A stretch of DNA of 64,000 bases from JABMQB01 sp963666575 (GCA_963666575.2 CAXXYG010000005.1:62001-126000), one strand, 5' to 3'; positions 34,968-44,565 are shown, counted from the stretch's first letter. Made by a program: numbers and translations. Notes: generated by a model not told the origin, from the sequence alone.

Positions 34968-36086
34968 ATGCCCAATAAAATATTAATTGTAGACGACAAT
35001 ACTCAAAACATTCAGATACTTGCAAGTATTTTAACCAATAATAATTACCAGGTAGAATATGCATTAAGCGGAGCTGAAGCCATTGAATGGTTAAGCGATG
35101 AAATATTTGATTTGATTTTATTAGATATTATCATGCCCGAAATGAATGGCTTTGAAGTATGCGAACAAATAAAATTGAATAATGACTGGAAAGAAATACC
35201 AATCATTTTTTTAACCGCAAAACATGATCCCGAAAGTATTAAAAAAGGATTTGAATTGGGAGGTGTTGATTATATTACTAAACCCTTTTATACTGAAGAA
35301 CTTTTAGTTCGTGTAAACACTCAACTTCAACTTAAAAACTCATACGACACGATTAAAATTCAAAGTTCGGAACTTAGAGAACATATTATAGCACAGGAAA
35401 AATTCTTTTCGATAATTGCACACGACTTAAAAAATCCATTAAGCGGATTAGTACTGGTTGCTAAACAAGCAGCACAACGTGGCCAAAATTTAAGTGATGA
35501 AGTACTGAAAAATTTTCTGGATTTAATTCTTGAAGCATCCGAAGAAAGTTTTGAGCTTCTTAAAAATTTACTCCATTGGTCCCGGGTCCAATCAGGTATT
35601 TTTAGTTCTGACCCTGAATTATTTGAAATAGAAAAAATTACAACCAGTTGTTTTAAGCTACTGCAAGGGAATATAGCACAAAAAAACATAAGGCTGGAAA
35701 CAAATATTGATGAGAATGTTGAAGTTTATGGTGATATAAAAATGATTAAAACTGTTATCAGAAATTTATTAAGCAATGCCATAAAATATTCATATAACGG
35801 AGGATTAATTAAAATCAACTGCAGTAAAAAAAATAATTTTGTCGAGTTTGACGTAATCGATGAAGGAATTGGCATAAAACCTGAAATCCTAAAAAATATT
35901 TTTAATATTGAAAGGAAAGACCTTCAAAAAGGGACCGAAGGAGAAAAAGGTACCGGATTTGGTTTATTACTTTGCCGCGAATTTATTGAAAAAAACGATG
36001 GAAATATTAAAATCACCAGTACTTTAGGAAAGGGCAGTAAGTTTAGTTTTACTGTTCCCTCAAAATCATTATTCAATCGGGATTAA
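34968..36086 (+). CDS. Receiver-histidine kinase (REC-HisKA-HATPase), second copy
   Basis: 372 aa. The receiver domain (phospho-acceptor Asp53 in LLDIIMPEMNG, VDYITKPFYTEE) is clearly related to that of the gene before it. The kinase domain belongs to a different H-box type: His152 in SIIAHDLKNPLSGL instead of SHEIRTP. So only the receiver half looks like a recent duplicate. HATPase_c motifs are NLLSNAIKYS, DEGIGIK and GTGFGLLLC. It lies 23 nt after the preceding kinase gene and is the last gene of the island. Its stop codon overlaps that of the convergent pbpC fragment in the shared TTAA at 36083-36086. Confidence 0.87.
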   Translation: MPNKILIVDDNTQNIQILASILTNNNYQVEYALSGAEAIEWLSDEIFDLILLDIIMPEMNGFEVCEQIKLNNDWKEIPIIFLTAKHDPESIKKGFELGGVDYITKPFYTEELLVRVNTQLQLKNSYDTIKIQSSELREHIIAQEKFFSIIAHDLKNPLSGLVLVAKQAAQRGQNLSDEVLKNFLDLILEASEESFELLKNLLHWSRVQSGIFSSDPELFEIEKITTSCFKLLQGNIAQKNIRLETNIDENVEVYGDIKMIKTVIRNLLSNAIKYSYNGGLIKINCSKKNNFVEFDVIDEGIGIKPEILKNIFNIERKDLQKGTEGEKGTGFGLLLCREFIEKNDGNIKITSTLGKGSKFSFTVPSKSLFNRD

Positions 36087-36376
36087 TTATTTTCGGCTAT
36101 AAAAAATCTCTTTTTTAGCTCATTGCCATTTTCATCAATTAAAAACAATAAATGCCAGCCTTTTTCGGCCGAAATAAGCATTCGGTGCTCCGATAAAGTT
36201 TCACCCAAATACTGCTCATCTAAATACCAAAACAACTGTATTTCATGGTTTTTATGAACAGCCTCAAAAAGTACTTTACCTATAGTCCCATCTAATTGAA
36301 CAGGTAAAAATATTCGATCCATTTCACGCGGATAAATTAAATCCATCACCGAAGAACCAGTGCCGCATCCAGGCAA
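36083..36376 (-). CDS. pbpC: C-terminal domain of PbpC, separated by a frameshift
   Basis: 97 aa corresponding to the penicillin-binding protein 1C C-terminal domain (BiPBP_C): IYPREMDRIFLPVQLDG, then LFWYLDEQYLGET and a final strand LLFLIDENGNELKKRF. It belongs to the pbpC gene just upstream. Deleting one base from the six-T run at 36407-36412 (A6 on the coding strand) joins the frames as YYRQKHLQYQNLPDFLPGCG. The restored pbpC, 36083-38456, would encode 790 aa with an integral number of codons. The ATG used here is internal and not a real start. Confidence 0.82.
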   Translation of the reverse strand: MPGCGTGSSVMDLIYPREMDRIFLPVQLDGTIGKVLFEAVHKNHEIQLFWYLDEQYLGETLSEHRMLISAEKGWHLLFLIDENGNELKKRFFIAENN

Positions 36377-36380
36377 AAAA

Positions 36381-38456
36381 TCAGGCAGGTTTTGGTATTG
36401 TAAATGTTTTTTGCCGGTAATAATATTCTATAACCGGAGGCAATACAAACCACGATTTAACAATCATATTCCCGGGGCTTTCACAATCACTAGTTACCCT
36501 GTATTTTTCTGTATTATCCAAAAAAATCCGTTTGTGATATGGGCACATTAAAACATGGGCTCCTTTTGGTAACAATACTGTATCTAACCGGTCACAAAAA
36601 GTGGAAGGTAAAAAACCTGAATGGTGGCAAAGTGCTACTTTTTCCATTTCGTCAGATGGAGCCATAAACCATCCAGATTGTGGCAATCCGCCAAATATTT
36701 CAAACAGTAATGGTGCTGCAGCTGTCACACCAGTGAGCCCGCTCCTACCCTCGCCGTCGGCATTTCCTGCCCATACAACTACCGTATAATCATGTGTTAT
36801 TCCAACTGCCCAAGCATCTCTGAAACCAAAACTGGTGCCTGTTTTCCATGCAATTTTTCGCGAAGCTGCAAATGATTCCCATCCTGCTTCATCCTCCGGG
36901 CGTTTTACATTCAACAATGCCGATAAAGTTTGATATACCGAAGCCGCCTTTAATTTTGGTTGGGAAGCTTCATTTTCCAGAAAATGATTTTTGTCTGAGC
37001 AAATCCAGTTTAATTTCCGAAAGGGTGATGCTGAGTAAACGCCATCATTTTGTTCATACTCAACCAAAATATTTGCCATTGAAGAATACATTCCTCCCAG
37101 GTCCCACATAGTTGCTTCACATCCGCCCAAAATTAAAGACAAACCATAATGACCGGCAGGTTGCGACAATGTATTCATTCCAGCCTGTTTCAGAAAATCA
37201 TAAAAAGGTTCCACACCAAACTGCTGTAACATACGTACCGCTGGTATATTTAATGACCTTGCTAATGCTTCGCTGGCTTTTACTGCTCCATCGTATTTTT
37301 GATCGAAATTAACAGGTGTAAAACCCCCAAACCGGGAAGGAATATCGGGAACCAACATGTTCGGAGTAAGCATACCCCGGTCGGTCATGGCAGTATATAA
37401 AAATGGTTTTAAAATACTACCCGTACTTCGGGGTGATTGAATAATATCGTTGTGGTAACCATGTTCCGTATCGTTTAAATCAGAAAAATTGCCAACATAA
37501 GCCAATACATTTTGAGTTTGAGTTTCGATGACCAGAACTGCCACATTATGTACCTGATTGGCTTGTAATAGTTGATGATGTTGAGCCACTTTTTGTACAA
37601 CGTCATACTGTATAGATTTATTAATTGTAGTACAAATTCGTTTCCCTTTTTTTTCCTGATTTGCCCGTTCAACCAAATGGTAAGCATTTGAAGGAAGCAC
37701 ATAAACTTTTTCGGGCACTGGTTCTACAACCGACAATTGATATGTAATGGAATCAATTTTTTCAGAAACAAATAATTTATTCAGAAGCCGATTCCGTTTT
37801 GTCATCAACTGTTGATTTTGTTTTCCGGGATACATCAGTGACGGGGCATTGGGTAAAACTGCCAGCATAGCCGACTCGGCCCACGACAGTTGCGTAGGAG
37901 GCCTGTTGTAATACCGCCATGAGGCAGCTTCGAGACCCACAACATTACCTCCAAATGGTGCATTCGAAGCATATTTTATAAGAATTTCTTCTTTCGAAAA
38001 ACGCAACTCAAGGTTTAATGCCCACACCATTTCAACCAGCTTATTATAAATATTGCGGCGTTTACCTTTTCGTGCCAAACGGCTCAATTGCATTGTAATA
38101 GTGCTGCCTCCGCTTACAATTTTTTTAGCTTTTACATTCCTACCAAATGCCTTTACTAACGAAACCGGATTTATTCCCGGATGGTAATAAAAATAGTGGT
38201 CTTCGAAAGCCAGCAAGCATGTTTTATATTTTTCAGGAATTGAATCAGAAAGAGGAAAACGCCATTGCCCGTCGTCCGCAATTTTTGCACCCAAAAGCTG
38301 CCCATCTTTACTTTCAACAACCGTTGAATATGGATCGGAAATTAAAGGGCGCGGTACTACCAACCAAAACCATATCAGCAGCCCACAAATTAAAAAAAGC
38401 AACACATAAATACCTTGCTTTTTTGTAATTACTGTTTTATGAGAGAATAAACTCAA
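36381..38456 (-). CDS. pbpC: Penicillin-binding protein 1C (main part; C-terminus frameshifted)
   Basis: Bifunctional peptidoglycan synthase. A TM anchor (about residues 14-34) is followed by a GT51 transglycosylase with Glu85 in AFEDHYFYYHPG and GGSTITMQLSRLA at 116-128. The transpeptidase domain has Ser347-x-x-Lys350 (STGSILKPF) and a KTGTSFGFRDAW box. The start is TTG at 38456, directly after the TAA of the upstream alpha-2-macroglobulin gene; no in-frame ATG occurs before the anchor and the codon before is the stop. The frame is lost at 36407-36412, after EYYYRQK, so the last 100 residues appear in a separate ORF. PbpC polymerises glycan and is often paired with a YfhM-type alpha-2-macroglobulin, as here. 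Confidence 0.9.
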   Translation of the reverse strand: MSLFSHKTVITKKQGIYVLLFLICGLLIWFWLVVPRPLISDPYSTVVESKDGQLLGAKIADDGQWRFPLSDSIPEKYKTCLLAFEDHYFYYHPGINPVSLVKAFGRNVKAKKIVSGGSTITMQLSRLARKGKRRNIYNKLVEMVWALNLELRFSKEEILIKYASNAPFGGNVVGLEAASWRYYNRPPTQLSWAESAMLAVLPNAPSLMYPGKQNQQLMTKRNRLLNKLFVSEKIDSITYQLSVVEPVPEKVYVLPSNAYHLVERANQEKKGKRICTTINKSIQYDVVQKVAQHHQLLQANQVHNVAVLVIETQTQNVLAYVGNFSDLNDTEHGYHNDIIQSPRSTGSILKPFLYTAMTDRGMLTPNMLVPDIPSRFGGFTPVNFDQKYDGAVKASEALARSLNIPAVRMLQQFGVEPFYDFLKQAGMNTLSQPAGHYGLSLILGGCEATMWDLGGMYSSMANILVEYEQNDGVYSASPFRKLNWICSDKNHFLENEASQPKLKAASVYQTLSALLNVKRPEDEAGWESFAASRKIAWKTGTSFGFRDAWAVGITHDYTVVVWAGNADGEGRSGLTGVTAAAPLLFEIFGGLPQSGWFMAPSDEMEKVALCHHSGFLPSTFCDRLDTVLLPKGAHVLMCPYHKRIFLDNTEKYRVTSDCESPGNMIVKSWFVLPPVIEYYYRQKTFTIPKPA

Positions 38457-41400
38457 TTACTGTTTTATTATTTCGATCCACATACCTGGTGTACTGGCAT
38501 AAATGGCATTATTATACATCGCTTCGCAAACAACCGGTGGGAAATAATACTTGCCTTCGTATGCTGTATTCACTTTAAACTGAAACAATTTTTTATTTCC
38601 CGAAGGAATATCAAAATAGGTCATAATCCGGCTATCACGAACATCCTGGTACTCAAAACTATTGCCATTTTCAGAAGGGATATCAAATAACCGCTGGTTT
38701 AAAATTTCGAAACCTGAGGGTAAAGCGGTTGTCAAAGCCATCTCCTCATAAGCACCACGGTTTCCGGGGTGTACAACCTCAACATTTAATACCACATCAT
38801 CGCCTTGATAAAATATATTATTTTCTATCTTTTCGCCCGATTTATTAGCCAACCACACATTCATATTTAGCTGCCTGTCCTGTGTTTGATAATCTCCCTC
38901 AATCGGGATGCCTTTAGCAACAAGCCTTGCATAAACCAAATTATTATTTCGATTTTTAAATTCAATATTTACACTTCCTTCCTGATCAAAATCAACAGGC
39001 ATTTTAAGTACAGGTAATTTTGCACTAATATTTTCGGTTTTGCCATTAATTTTCAGTTGAAAATTAATTCCACCTTCAGCGACCATTTTATCTACAAATT
39101 GCGAAGCGCTATAAAAACACCACGCCGCAGTTTGTGTACTCAACCACGATTTTTCATTTAATTCCTCCGAAATTTCTTTTAATAAAACAAAAGCTGCCTC
39201 TCTGTTTTTCTGAAGGATGAGTGTTTCCAGAATCATGGCTTTATCGCGAAGGGCATTGCCAAATGTCCCGCTTAACTCAGTGTATTCGCCAACACTATGA
39301 GGAATACCATTTATTAATTCTTCGGCAGCTTTTGTTTGTCCTGCCAAACCATAAGCAGCTGCTAAACGCCATTTAGCTGCGGCTGATTTTACCTGCTCCC
39401 TGAACCGGTTCATGGCACCCATTTCAGCATTTCCCAACAACGCAAGTGTATATAACCGGTAGGCTTGATCTAATTCGTTGCTATTATTAACTAAACCTTC
39501 TGAATTGTTAACTTTCGATACCCAGTTTTTTGCTTTGTAGGTTTGAAACCGCAACCAGTTTTTCTTAATCCCAAAGGGTAGACTATAACCTTGCTGTTCA
39601 GCCAAAACCATAAAATGCCCGGCATAACTACTTCCCCAACTATGCGAATCGGAACTTCCGGGCCAATAACTAAATCCTCCATCCTGAAGTTGAAATACCA
39701 TTAACCGTTTTAAGGCAGAACGAATATTATCCTCAATGGTGCTTTTCTGATAATCATCGAGTTCTGCCATTTTGGGTAGGAATAATTGCGCCAAAGCAGC
39801 CGACACTGTTTGCTCAATACACCCATGTGGATAATTAATTAATTTTTCGAGGTGGTTACTCAAATTAAGCGATGGAATTGCAGAAACTTCAAACCAGGCC
39901 TGATTTGTCCCTTCCATACCCGGTTTCTGAATTTTGGCTTGCCAATCAGTGCCAGGCTGAACTAATGCATTTTTATCGAGAACCAACGGAGGATTTGGAT
40001 TCGTTACATTTATATCGGTTTCAGAAGACGCCTTTTCGCCACCACTACTGGCTTCAACTGTAATTTTTACTTGTCCTGTTTTATCTTTAACCTGTAATTC
40101 AAAATATACAACTTGTTCTCCTTGTTCATCAAAAGTAATTTCTTTTTCGAGAAGGGCACTTTTTTCAAAAAAAGCGTTTGTTTTAACCTTTAGCTTTACT
40201 TTTTTGATGGTATTTTTATAAGCAAATACAGTTACAGGGAGAACCAGCTTTTCTCGAGGCGCTAATACCCGTGGCACAGTTGCCAGCAACATTAATCCTT
40301 TTCTAACTTTTACAACTTTATCGGTATTTCCATAGGCACCATTATTACCGGCTACTACCATCACTTTAACAGAACCTATGTAGTTTGGCATTTTTAAAGT
40401 ATGTTTCTGACTTTGCCCTTTTTGCAAAGAAAAAGGGCCAATAAACTCAACTACTGGCTTAAACCGGTTAGCTTTTTTCTTTCCACGGTCTAAAAGATTT
40501 TCATCGCCCCCCACTGCAAATGCTTTTTCGAGCCTTGCGCCATAAGCTCCGGCAACCATATCGTACAAGTCCCAGGTTTTTACACCTAATGCCTCACGTG
40601 CGTAAAATGCCGAATGTGGGTCGGGAGTCCTGTAATTGGTCAAATCAAGCAATCCCTCATCAACTACTGCCAAAGTGTAGGTCATTGGGCTGCCAATTTT
40701 CTCTGATACTTCAACCTGGTAATCTTCTTCAGGTTCAATTTCATCTTTAACAATTATCTCAGGGTTTAAAACTGTTTTAGGATCCTTAATTAATACAGGC
40801 GTTACACCATATAACCTAAGTGGTGCATCATTTTTTGTTTGCCCATAAGGCTGAATCAAACTAACATGTACAAATACATTGGGAGCCATTTCGGGTAAAG
40901 CATCGAATTCAAAAGTAGTTGCCTGAGCTGTTGTTTCAACCCAGAAAATATCTTTAACAACCGATCCACTTTCAATACTTACCAAAGCCCTGCTATTTTC
41001 CGACGAAGGGATGATTACCTTCACTTTCTCGCCTGTTTTATAAGTTTCCTTTTCAGTTTTTATACTCAGCATGGTTGCTCCTTCGGCAGATTCATCGGCT
41101 TGCCAGCTTCCCCACTTCGACATATAAAAAGTTACTCCGGAAGCATGCCCACCATTTACGTCCTTTACTCTGAGTAGATAACGCCCATTGTCGCGCCAAT
41201 CGCGGTACTTCACATTAATTTTTAAAGCACCCTTTTTATTGATGTTGTTTATTTTCCACTTCGCAACCGGCTTCTGATAGCGGCTATTTACATAGTGTGC
41301 CAAATTATCATCGCCTGATTCCCACCACCATCGCCAATCAATTTTAAACAATTCGGCTTCGACTAAACCTGTATTTACGGATTCACCATTTGCATCAACA

Positions 41401-42548
41401 CAAACAATTTCAGCCTTATAATCAGTTCCGGTTTTAAACCAGTTGTCTTCTGAATCGGGCATTTTAACACCTACATATTTTTTATAAGGCGAAATTTTAG
41501 CCGTTTGAACATTGATGCTAAAATCGCCACCTTCTTCAAAAACCTTTGTTGTAAAATACGCTTGAAGCATTCCAGGCGCCTTCTCTATTCCTGAAAAATT
41601 AACCGGAACATCAATGTTCCCTTCTTTATTTAATTCACCCTTAAAAAATTCCTGCTCTTCAGTATAAAATGAGCTAGCCAGGTCGGTGAATGAATACTTT
41701 TCAAATCCTTCAAATTTTGTAGTTCCTTTTGTAAGGTTTAAATCGATTGTTGTTTTAAGCGATTTTGCCGGAGTGCCATGCAACCACTGTGCGTTTAATT
41801 CGATGGATTTTGATGAAGAGGTTTGAATTAATTCCGGAACCTTCAGATTAATTTTAAGCCTGTTGGGTTTTACAGTTTCTATTTTCAGGCGTTTCGAAAA
41901 CAAAGTACTTCCCACCTGCACTTCAGCATTCCAATTACCTGTAGGAGCATCGTCTTCGGTTTTTATTTCAAATTTATAAAAACCGGTATTATTTAAAGGC
42001 ACAATTCTTTTTTCAACTACCTGCCCACGGGGGTTTATTAATTTGAAGATGACCGGATGGTTTTCAGGCAACTGTTGTAACTTATCCTCCAAAACAAAGG
42101 TTAAAAACAATTTATCGCCAGGCCTCCAAACGCCTCGTTCGCCATATATAAATCCTTTTAATCCGTGTTGTACTATTTCTCCCGAAACATCAAAATTACT
42201 TAACGATAACGCTGTTCCGTCATCTAATCGTAAATAACCGGTTTGGTTCCCTTTTTCAGCGATGAGGACAAATGGTTTTTTAGCTAAATAAACTGAAACT
42301 ATCCCATTGTTTCCTGTTTCCAATTCTTCCAATAATTGATTCTGAAAATCGTAAACCTTTAATTTTACACCTGCCTCGGGCTGACTGGTTATTAAGTTGG
42401 TAACCACAAAAATCATCGAATTACCTTTTCCTTCCTTCGCTATAAGCCCAAGATTTGATGCAAAAATATTCCGGGTTTTAAAGTGTGACTGATTGTAATA
42501 TGACTCAGAACATGGATTATTCCGTTGTTGCCAATCGTAATTATCAGG
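38457..42548 (-). CDS. Bacterial alpha-2-macroglobulin, C-terminal three quarters (frameshifted)
   Basis: About 1363 residues in frame from 42548 to the TAA at 38459-38457. They cover MG-type beta domains, the bait region, and the thioester domain with motif PHGCIEQ, whose Cys codon is at 39821-39819. The alpha/alpha toroid that follows holds a YWPGSSDSHSWGSSYAGHF segment, and the end is a receptor-binding-like beta domain. The intact CIEQ thioester indicates a protease-trapping type of protein rather than a thioester-less YfaS-like form. Frame continuity with the N-terminal ORF is restored by removing one base from GGGG at 42547-42550 (CCCC on the coding strand), giving YYYPDNYDW. Open frame upstream of 42548 is out-of-frame sequence. 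Confidence 0.88.
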   Translation of the reverse strand, partial: PDNYDWQQRNNPCSESYYNQSHFKTRNIFASNLGLIAKEGKGNSMIFVVTNLITSQPEAGVKLKVYDFQNQLLEELETGNNGIVSVYLAKKPFVLIAEKGNQTGYLRLDDGTALSLSNFDVSGEIVQHGLKGFIYGERGVWRPGDKLFLTFVLEDKLQQLPENHPVIFKLINPRGQVVEKRIVPLNNTGFYKFEIKTEDDAPTGNWNAEVQVGSTLFSKRLKIETVKPNRLKINLKVPELIQTSSSKSIELNAQWLHGTPAKSLKTTIDLNLTKGTTKFEGFEKYSFTDLASSFYTEEQEFFKGELNKEGNIDVPVNFSGIEKAPGMLQAYFTTKVFEEGGDFSINVQTAKISPYKKYVGVKMPDSEDNWFKTGTDYKAEIVCVDANGESVNTGLVEAELFKIDWRWWWESGDDNLAHYVNSRYQKPVAKWKINNINKKGALKINVKYRDWRDNGRYLLRVKDVNGGHASGVTFYMSKWGSWQADESAEGATMLSIKTEKETYKTGEKVKVIIPSSENSRALVSIESGSVVKDIFWVETTAQATTFEFDALPEMAPNVFVHVSLIQPYGQTKNDAPLRLYGVTPVLIKDPKTVLNPEIIVKDEIEPEEDYQVEVSEKIGSPMTYTLAVVDEGLLDLTNYRTPDPHSAFYAREALGVKTWDLYDMVAGAYGARLEKAFAVGGDENLLDRGKKKANRFKPVVEFIGPFSLQKGQSQKHTLKMPNYIGSVKVMVVAGNNGAYGNTDKVVKVRKGLMLLATVPRVLAPREKLVLPVTVFAYKNTIKKVKLKVKTNAFFEKSALLEKEITFDEQGEQVVYFELQVKDKTGQVKITVEASSGGEKASSETDINVTNPNPPLVLDKNALVQPGTDWQAKIQKPGMEGTNQAWFEVSAIPSLNLSNHLEKLINYPHGCIEQTVSAALAQLFLPKMAELDDYQKSTIEDNIRSALKRLMVFQLQDGGFSYWPGSSDSHSWGSSYAGHFMVLAEQQGYSLPFGIKKNWLRFQTYKAKNWVSKVNNSEGLVNNSNELDQAYRLYTLALLGNAEMGAMNRFREQVKSAAAKWRLAAAYGLAGQTKAAEELINGIPHSVGEYTELSGTFGNALRDKAMILETLILQKNREAAFVLLKEISEELNEKSWLSTQTAAWCFYSASQFVDKMVAEGGINFQLKINGKTENISAKLPVLKMPVDFDQEGSVNIEFKNRNNNLVYARLVAKGIPIEGDYQTQDRQLNMNVWLANKSGEKIENNIFYQGDDVVLNVEVVHPGNRGAYEEMALTTALPSGFEILNQRLFDIPSENGNSFEYQDVRDSRIMTYFDIPSGNKKLFQFKVNTAYEGKYYFPPVVCEAMYNNAIYASTPGMWIEIIKQ

Positions 42549-44004
42549 GGTAATAATAATCGTCGTACCAACCTGGGCTGTCCCACGTTTTTTGATCGGC
42601 CTCAAAGGCAAGTTTTTCTTCTTCCTCAGAGAATTCAATATCTGGTTCAGATTCTTCACACCCATAGAGCGAATAAGCTTTTTTAAACCGCATTTCGACG
42701 CGGTAAAATGGACCCTGTTCAAGTTCAACATAGTCGCCAATATTGATTTTATATGTATTCCATTTATAAAAGCCTGCAGCATTATCGGGTTTTAAATCTA
42801 CTTTCCCTGAATAAACCAACCGCCCCACTTTTTTTAATTCGTTACTTCCATCGTAATTATTATCCTGCAAAAACCGAAACATATTTTGAGTATAAACCTG
42901 AATAATTCGCAGGTCAATTGTTTTTAAACTAACCGCTTCGAAAGGCATTGATAATTGGCCATCCTGAGGAACAATTACTCCATTCCCTATTAGTTTAATT
43001 TCAGGTTTAATATTCTCAAATACCATTAAAAAACTTTGATCTTGTTTTAACGAATAGTTCATGGCATTTTCAATTCCCTGAAAAACTGTTAATTTTCGCT
43101 GCCCCGACAACTCTTCACCTGGCCAAACTTTTAGTAGGTTTTGATCGATAGAAAATTTTAAGTTTTCAAAACCTTCCAAAGTAATTAATCCGTTTAAATT
43201 TTGAGCGGAATTAAGTGGGTCCGAAAATGTAATTGCAACACACAATTGCGGGCTGTGTTCAACAGAAGCATCAATCACCTTAAAATCATTTAATGCAGGA
43301 ATAGTAAAGGTTTTATTGCCTTTAGCATTGCTTCCAATACTTTTACCATCCCATTCAACAACCATTTTTTTTGAGGCGGCGTTATCCCGTTTTAGACTGT
43401 CTACTCTAAAAAAATGTTTCAGTTGGCCCGGATCATGCGACCATGTTATTTGGTTTTTATTGTTTTCAAATTTTGCATTGATAACAGCCTCAATCTTTTC
43501 AGGAGAAATTACATCGGCAGTAAAAACAGAACCTTTATAAAACATGTAACTAAAGTCGGTGCCTGAATACGTTTTTAATCCTTCGTGAGTTATTTCAAAC
43601 GATTGTTTTATTGTAGAAAAACTAAAACTAAATTTTTCCATTTTTTTTCCAGTCGAAATTATATCACCCAATCGAAACTTTGCATAATACAAAGTACCGC
43701 CTTTCATAGCTGCTTCAGGGATAAATTGAATGGTACTATTGTCAATCCAAACTGTTTTCCCATTTATTGAAGGTTCAAAATCAAAAAGTGTTTTTTGCAC
43801 TTCCGCTCCTGTTTTCCGCTCCTGTTTTACCGGAACAGTTAATTTTACAACAATGGGCGATTCCACCGAAATAGTTCCGCTTGTAAAAGCTGAAATATAA
43901 GCTCCAAAATCGGAATCAGGGATCAATTCTTTTTTAGGAGATTTACTACATTGGATAAAAACCAGAAAAAAAACTACAGTTAAAACAAGGTAAATTCTCT
44001 TCAT
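42544..44004 (-). CDS. Bacterial alpha-2-macroglobulin lipoprotein, N-terminal part (frameshifted)
   Basis: Starts MKRIYLVLTVVFFLVFIQC at 44004, a lipoprotein signal with Cys19; an upstream ATG at 44088 would bury the signal peptide and is rejected. About 480 residues of MG1-MG2-like beta domains follow (Bacterial Ig-like FSFS and PEAAMKGGTLYYAKF segments). The frame ends artificially after WYDDYYYP because of the extra base at 42547-42550. The restored gene, 38457-44004, encodes 1848 aa, a normal length for Bacteroidota alpha-2-macroglobulins. Anchored to the membrane, it would covalently trap foreign proteases near the cell wall synthase PbpC encoded next. Confidence 0.86.
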   Translation of the reverse strand: MKRIYLVLTVVFFLVFIQCSKSPKKELIPDSDFGAYISAFTSGTISVESPIVVKLTVPVKQERKTGAEVQKTLFDFEPSINGKTVWIDNSTIQFIPEAAMKGGTLYYAKFRLGDIISTGKKMEKFSFSFSTIKQSFEITHEGLKTYSGTDFSYMFYKGSVFTADVISPEKIEAVINAKFENNKNQITWSHDPGQLKHFFRVDSLKRDNAASKKMVVEWDGKSIGSNAKGNKTFTIPALNDFKVIDASVEHSPQLCVAITFSDPLNSAQNLNGLITLEGFENLKFSIDQNLLKVWPGEELSGQRKLTVFQGIENAMNYSLKQDQSFLMVFENIKPEIKLIGNGVIVPQDGQLSMPFEAVSLKTIDLRIIQVYTQNMFRFLQDNNYDGSNELKKVGRLVYSGKVDLKPDNAAGFYKWNTYKINIGDYVELEQGPFYRVEMRFKKAYSLYGCEESEPDIEFSEEEEKLAFEADQKTWDSPGWYDDYYYP

Positions 44005-44101
44005 TTTGTAAATCTTTTGACGAAAAAATAAAGGTACAAAATCTGTGTATGCAAAATTTATTAAATTACTGAAAAAACAGATTACCAAAAATCAAAACAA
44101 A

Positions 44102-44144
44102 AAAAAGGATTTCCTCTATTCAAAAAATAGAAAAAATCCTTTTT
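44102..44144 (-). terminator. Terminator after the small exported protein gene
   Basis: On the minus strand AAAAAGGATTT (44144-44134) pairs with AAATCCTTTTT (44112-44102), with an inner CTATT/AATAG stem, and runs into a T-tract. It lies 20 nt after the stop at 44164 and before the alpha-2-macroglobulin gene, so the two are separate transcripts. Confidence 0.75.
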
Positions 44145-44163
44145 ATACAGATGAGAAGTTTAA

Positions 44164-44565
44164 TTATAAAATCTCAAAAGCGAGCTTGCCAGTTTTCCCT
44201 TGCATCTGATCTTTACAATCTTCAGTAACTATTTCTTTGTCATTTTTATCAAGAGCTTTAATTTCCCAATTAAATACTCCCGGAGGTGAATCCATAGGAA
44301 TTGGTGCAGTTATTGACCATACATTTTTACCGGCATCAGGATTTTGCTGAAGCTCAAGGATTGGTGCCATATCGGGGTACTCAACATTATAAAGCTTAAT
44401 GGAAGAAATACTTCCTGCTTTTTTCGAGAAGGAAAGATTAATAACCAGCTCCGATCCTAATTTTACTTTTTCGGGAGATACCTCAATTTTTTTCAATTTT
44501 GGCTGACCTGCAAATACAACCGATGCCATAAGTAAGATTCCTAAAAACAAATACAATTTTTTCAT
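44164..44565 (-). CDS. Small exported beta-rich protein, function unknown
   Basis: 133 aa from the ATG at 44565 (MKKLYLFLGILLMASVVFAG, a clear signal peptide cleaved near residue 20). An ATG 63 nt upstream is in frame but puts the signal peptide inside. The mature part has alternating hydrophobic strands (LKKIEVSPEKVKLGSELVINLSF, WSITAPIPMD, GVFNWEIKALDKN) typical of a single Ig/fibronectin-like or bacterial Ig fold. Two acidic clusters and one Cys near the end are present. I do not recognise a named family. It is monocistronic, between terminators, and divergent from serA. Confidence 0.7.
   Translation of the reverse strand: MKKLYLFLGILLMASVVFAGQPKLKKIEVSPEKVKLGSELVINLSFSKKAGSISSIKLYNVEYPDMAPILELQQNPDAGKNVWSITAPIPMDSPPGVFNWEIKALDKNDKEIVTEDCKDQMQGKTGKLAFEIL

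Noticed and set aside
42549..42782. N-terminal extension of the alpha-2-macroglobulin C-terminal ORF
   Set aside because: It is the out-of-frame shadow of the N-terminal fragment; homology begins only at the C4 frameshift site.
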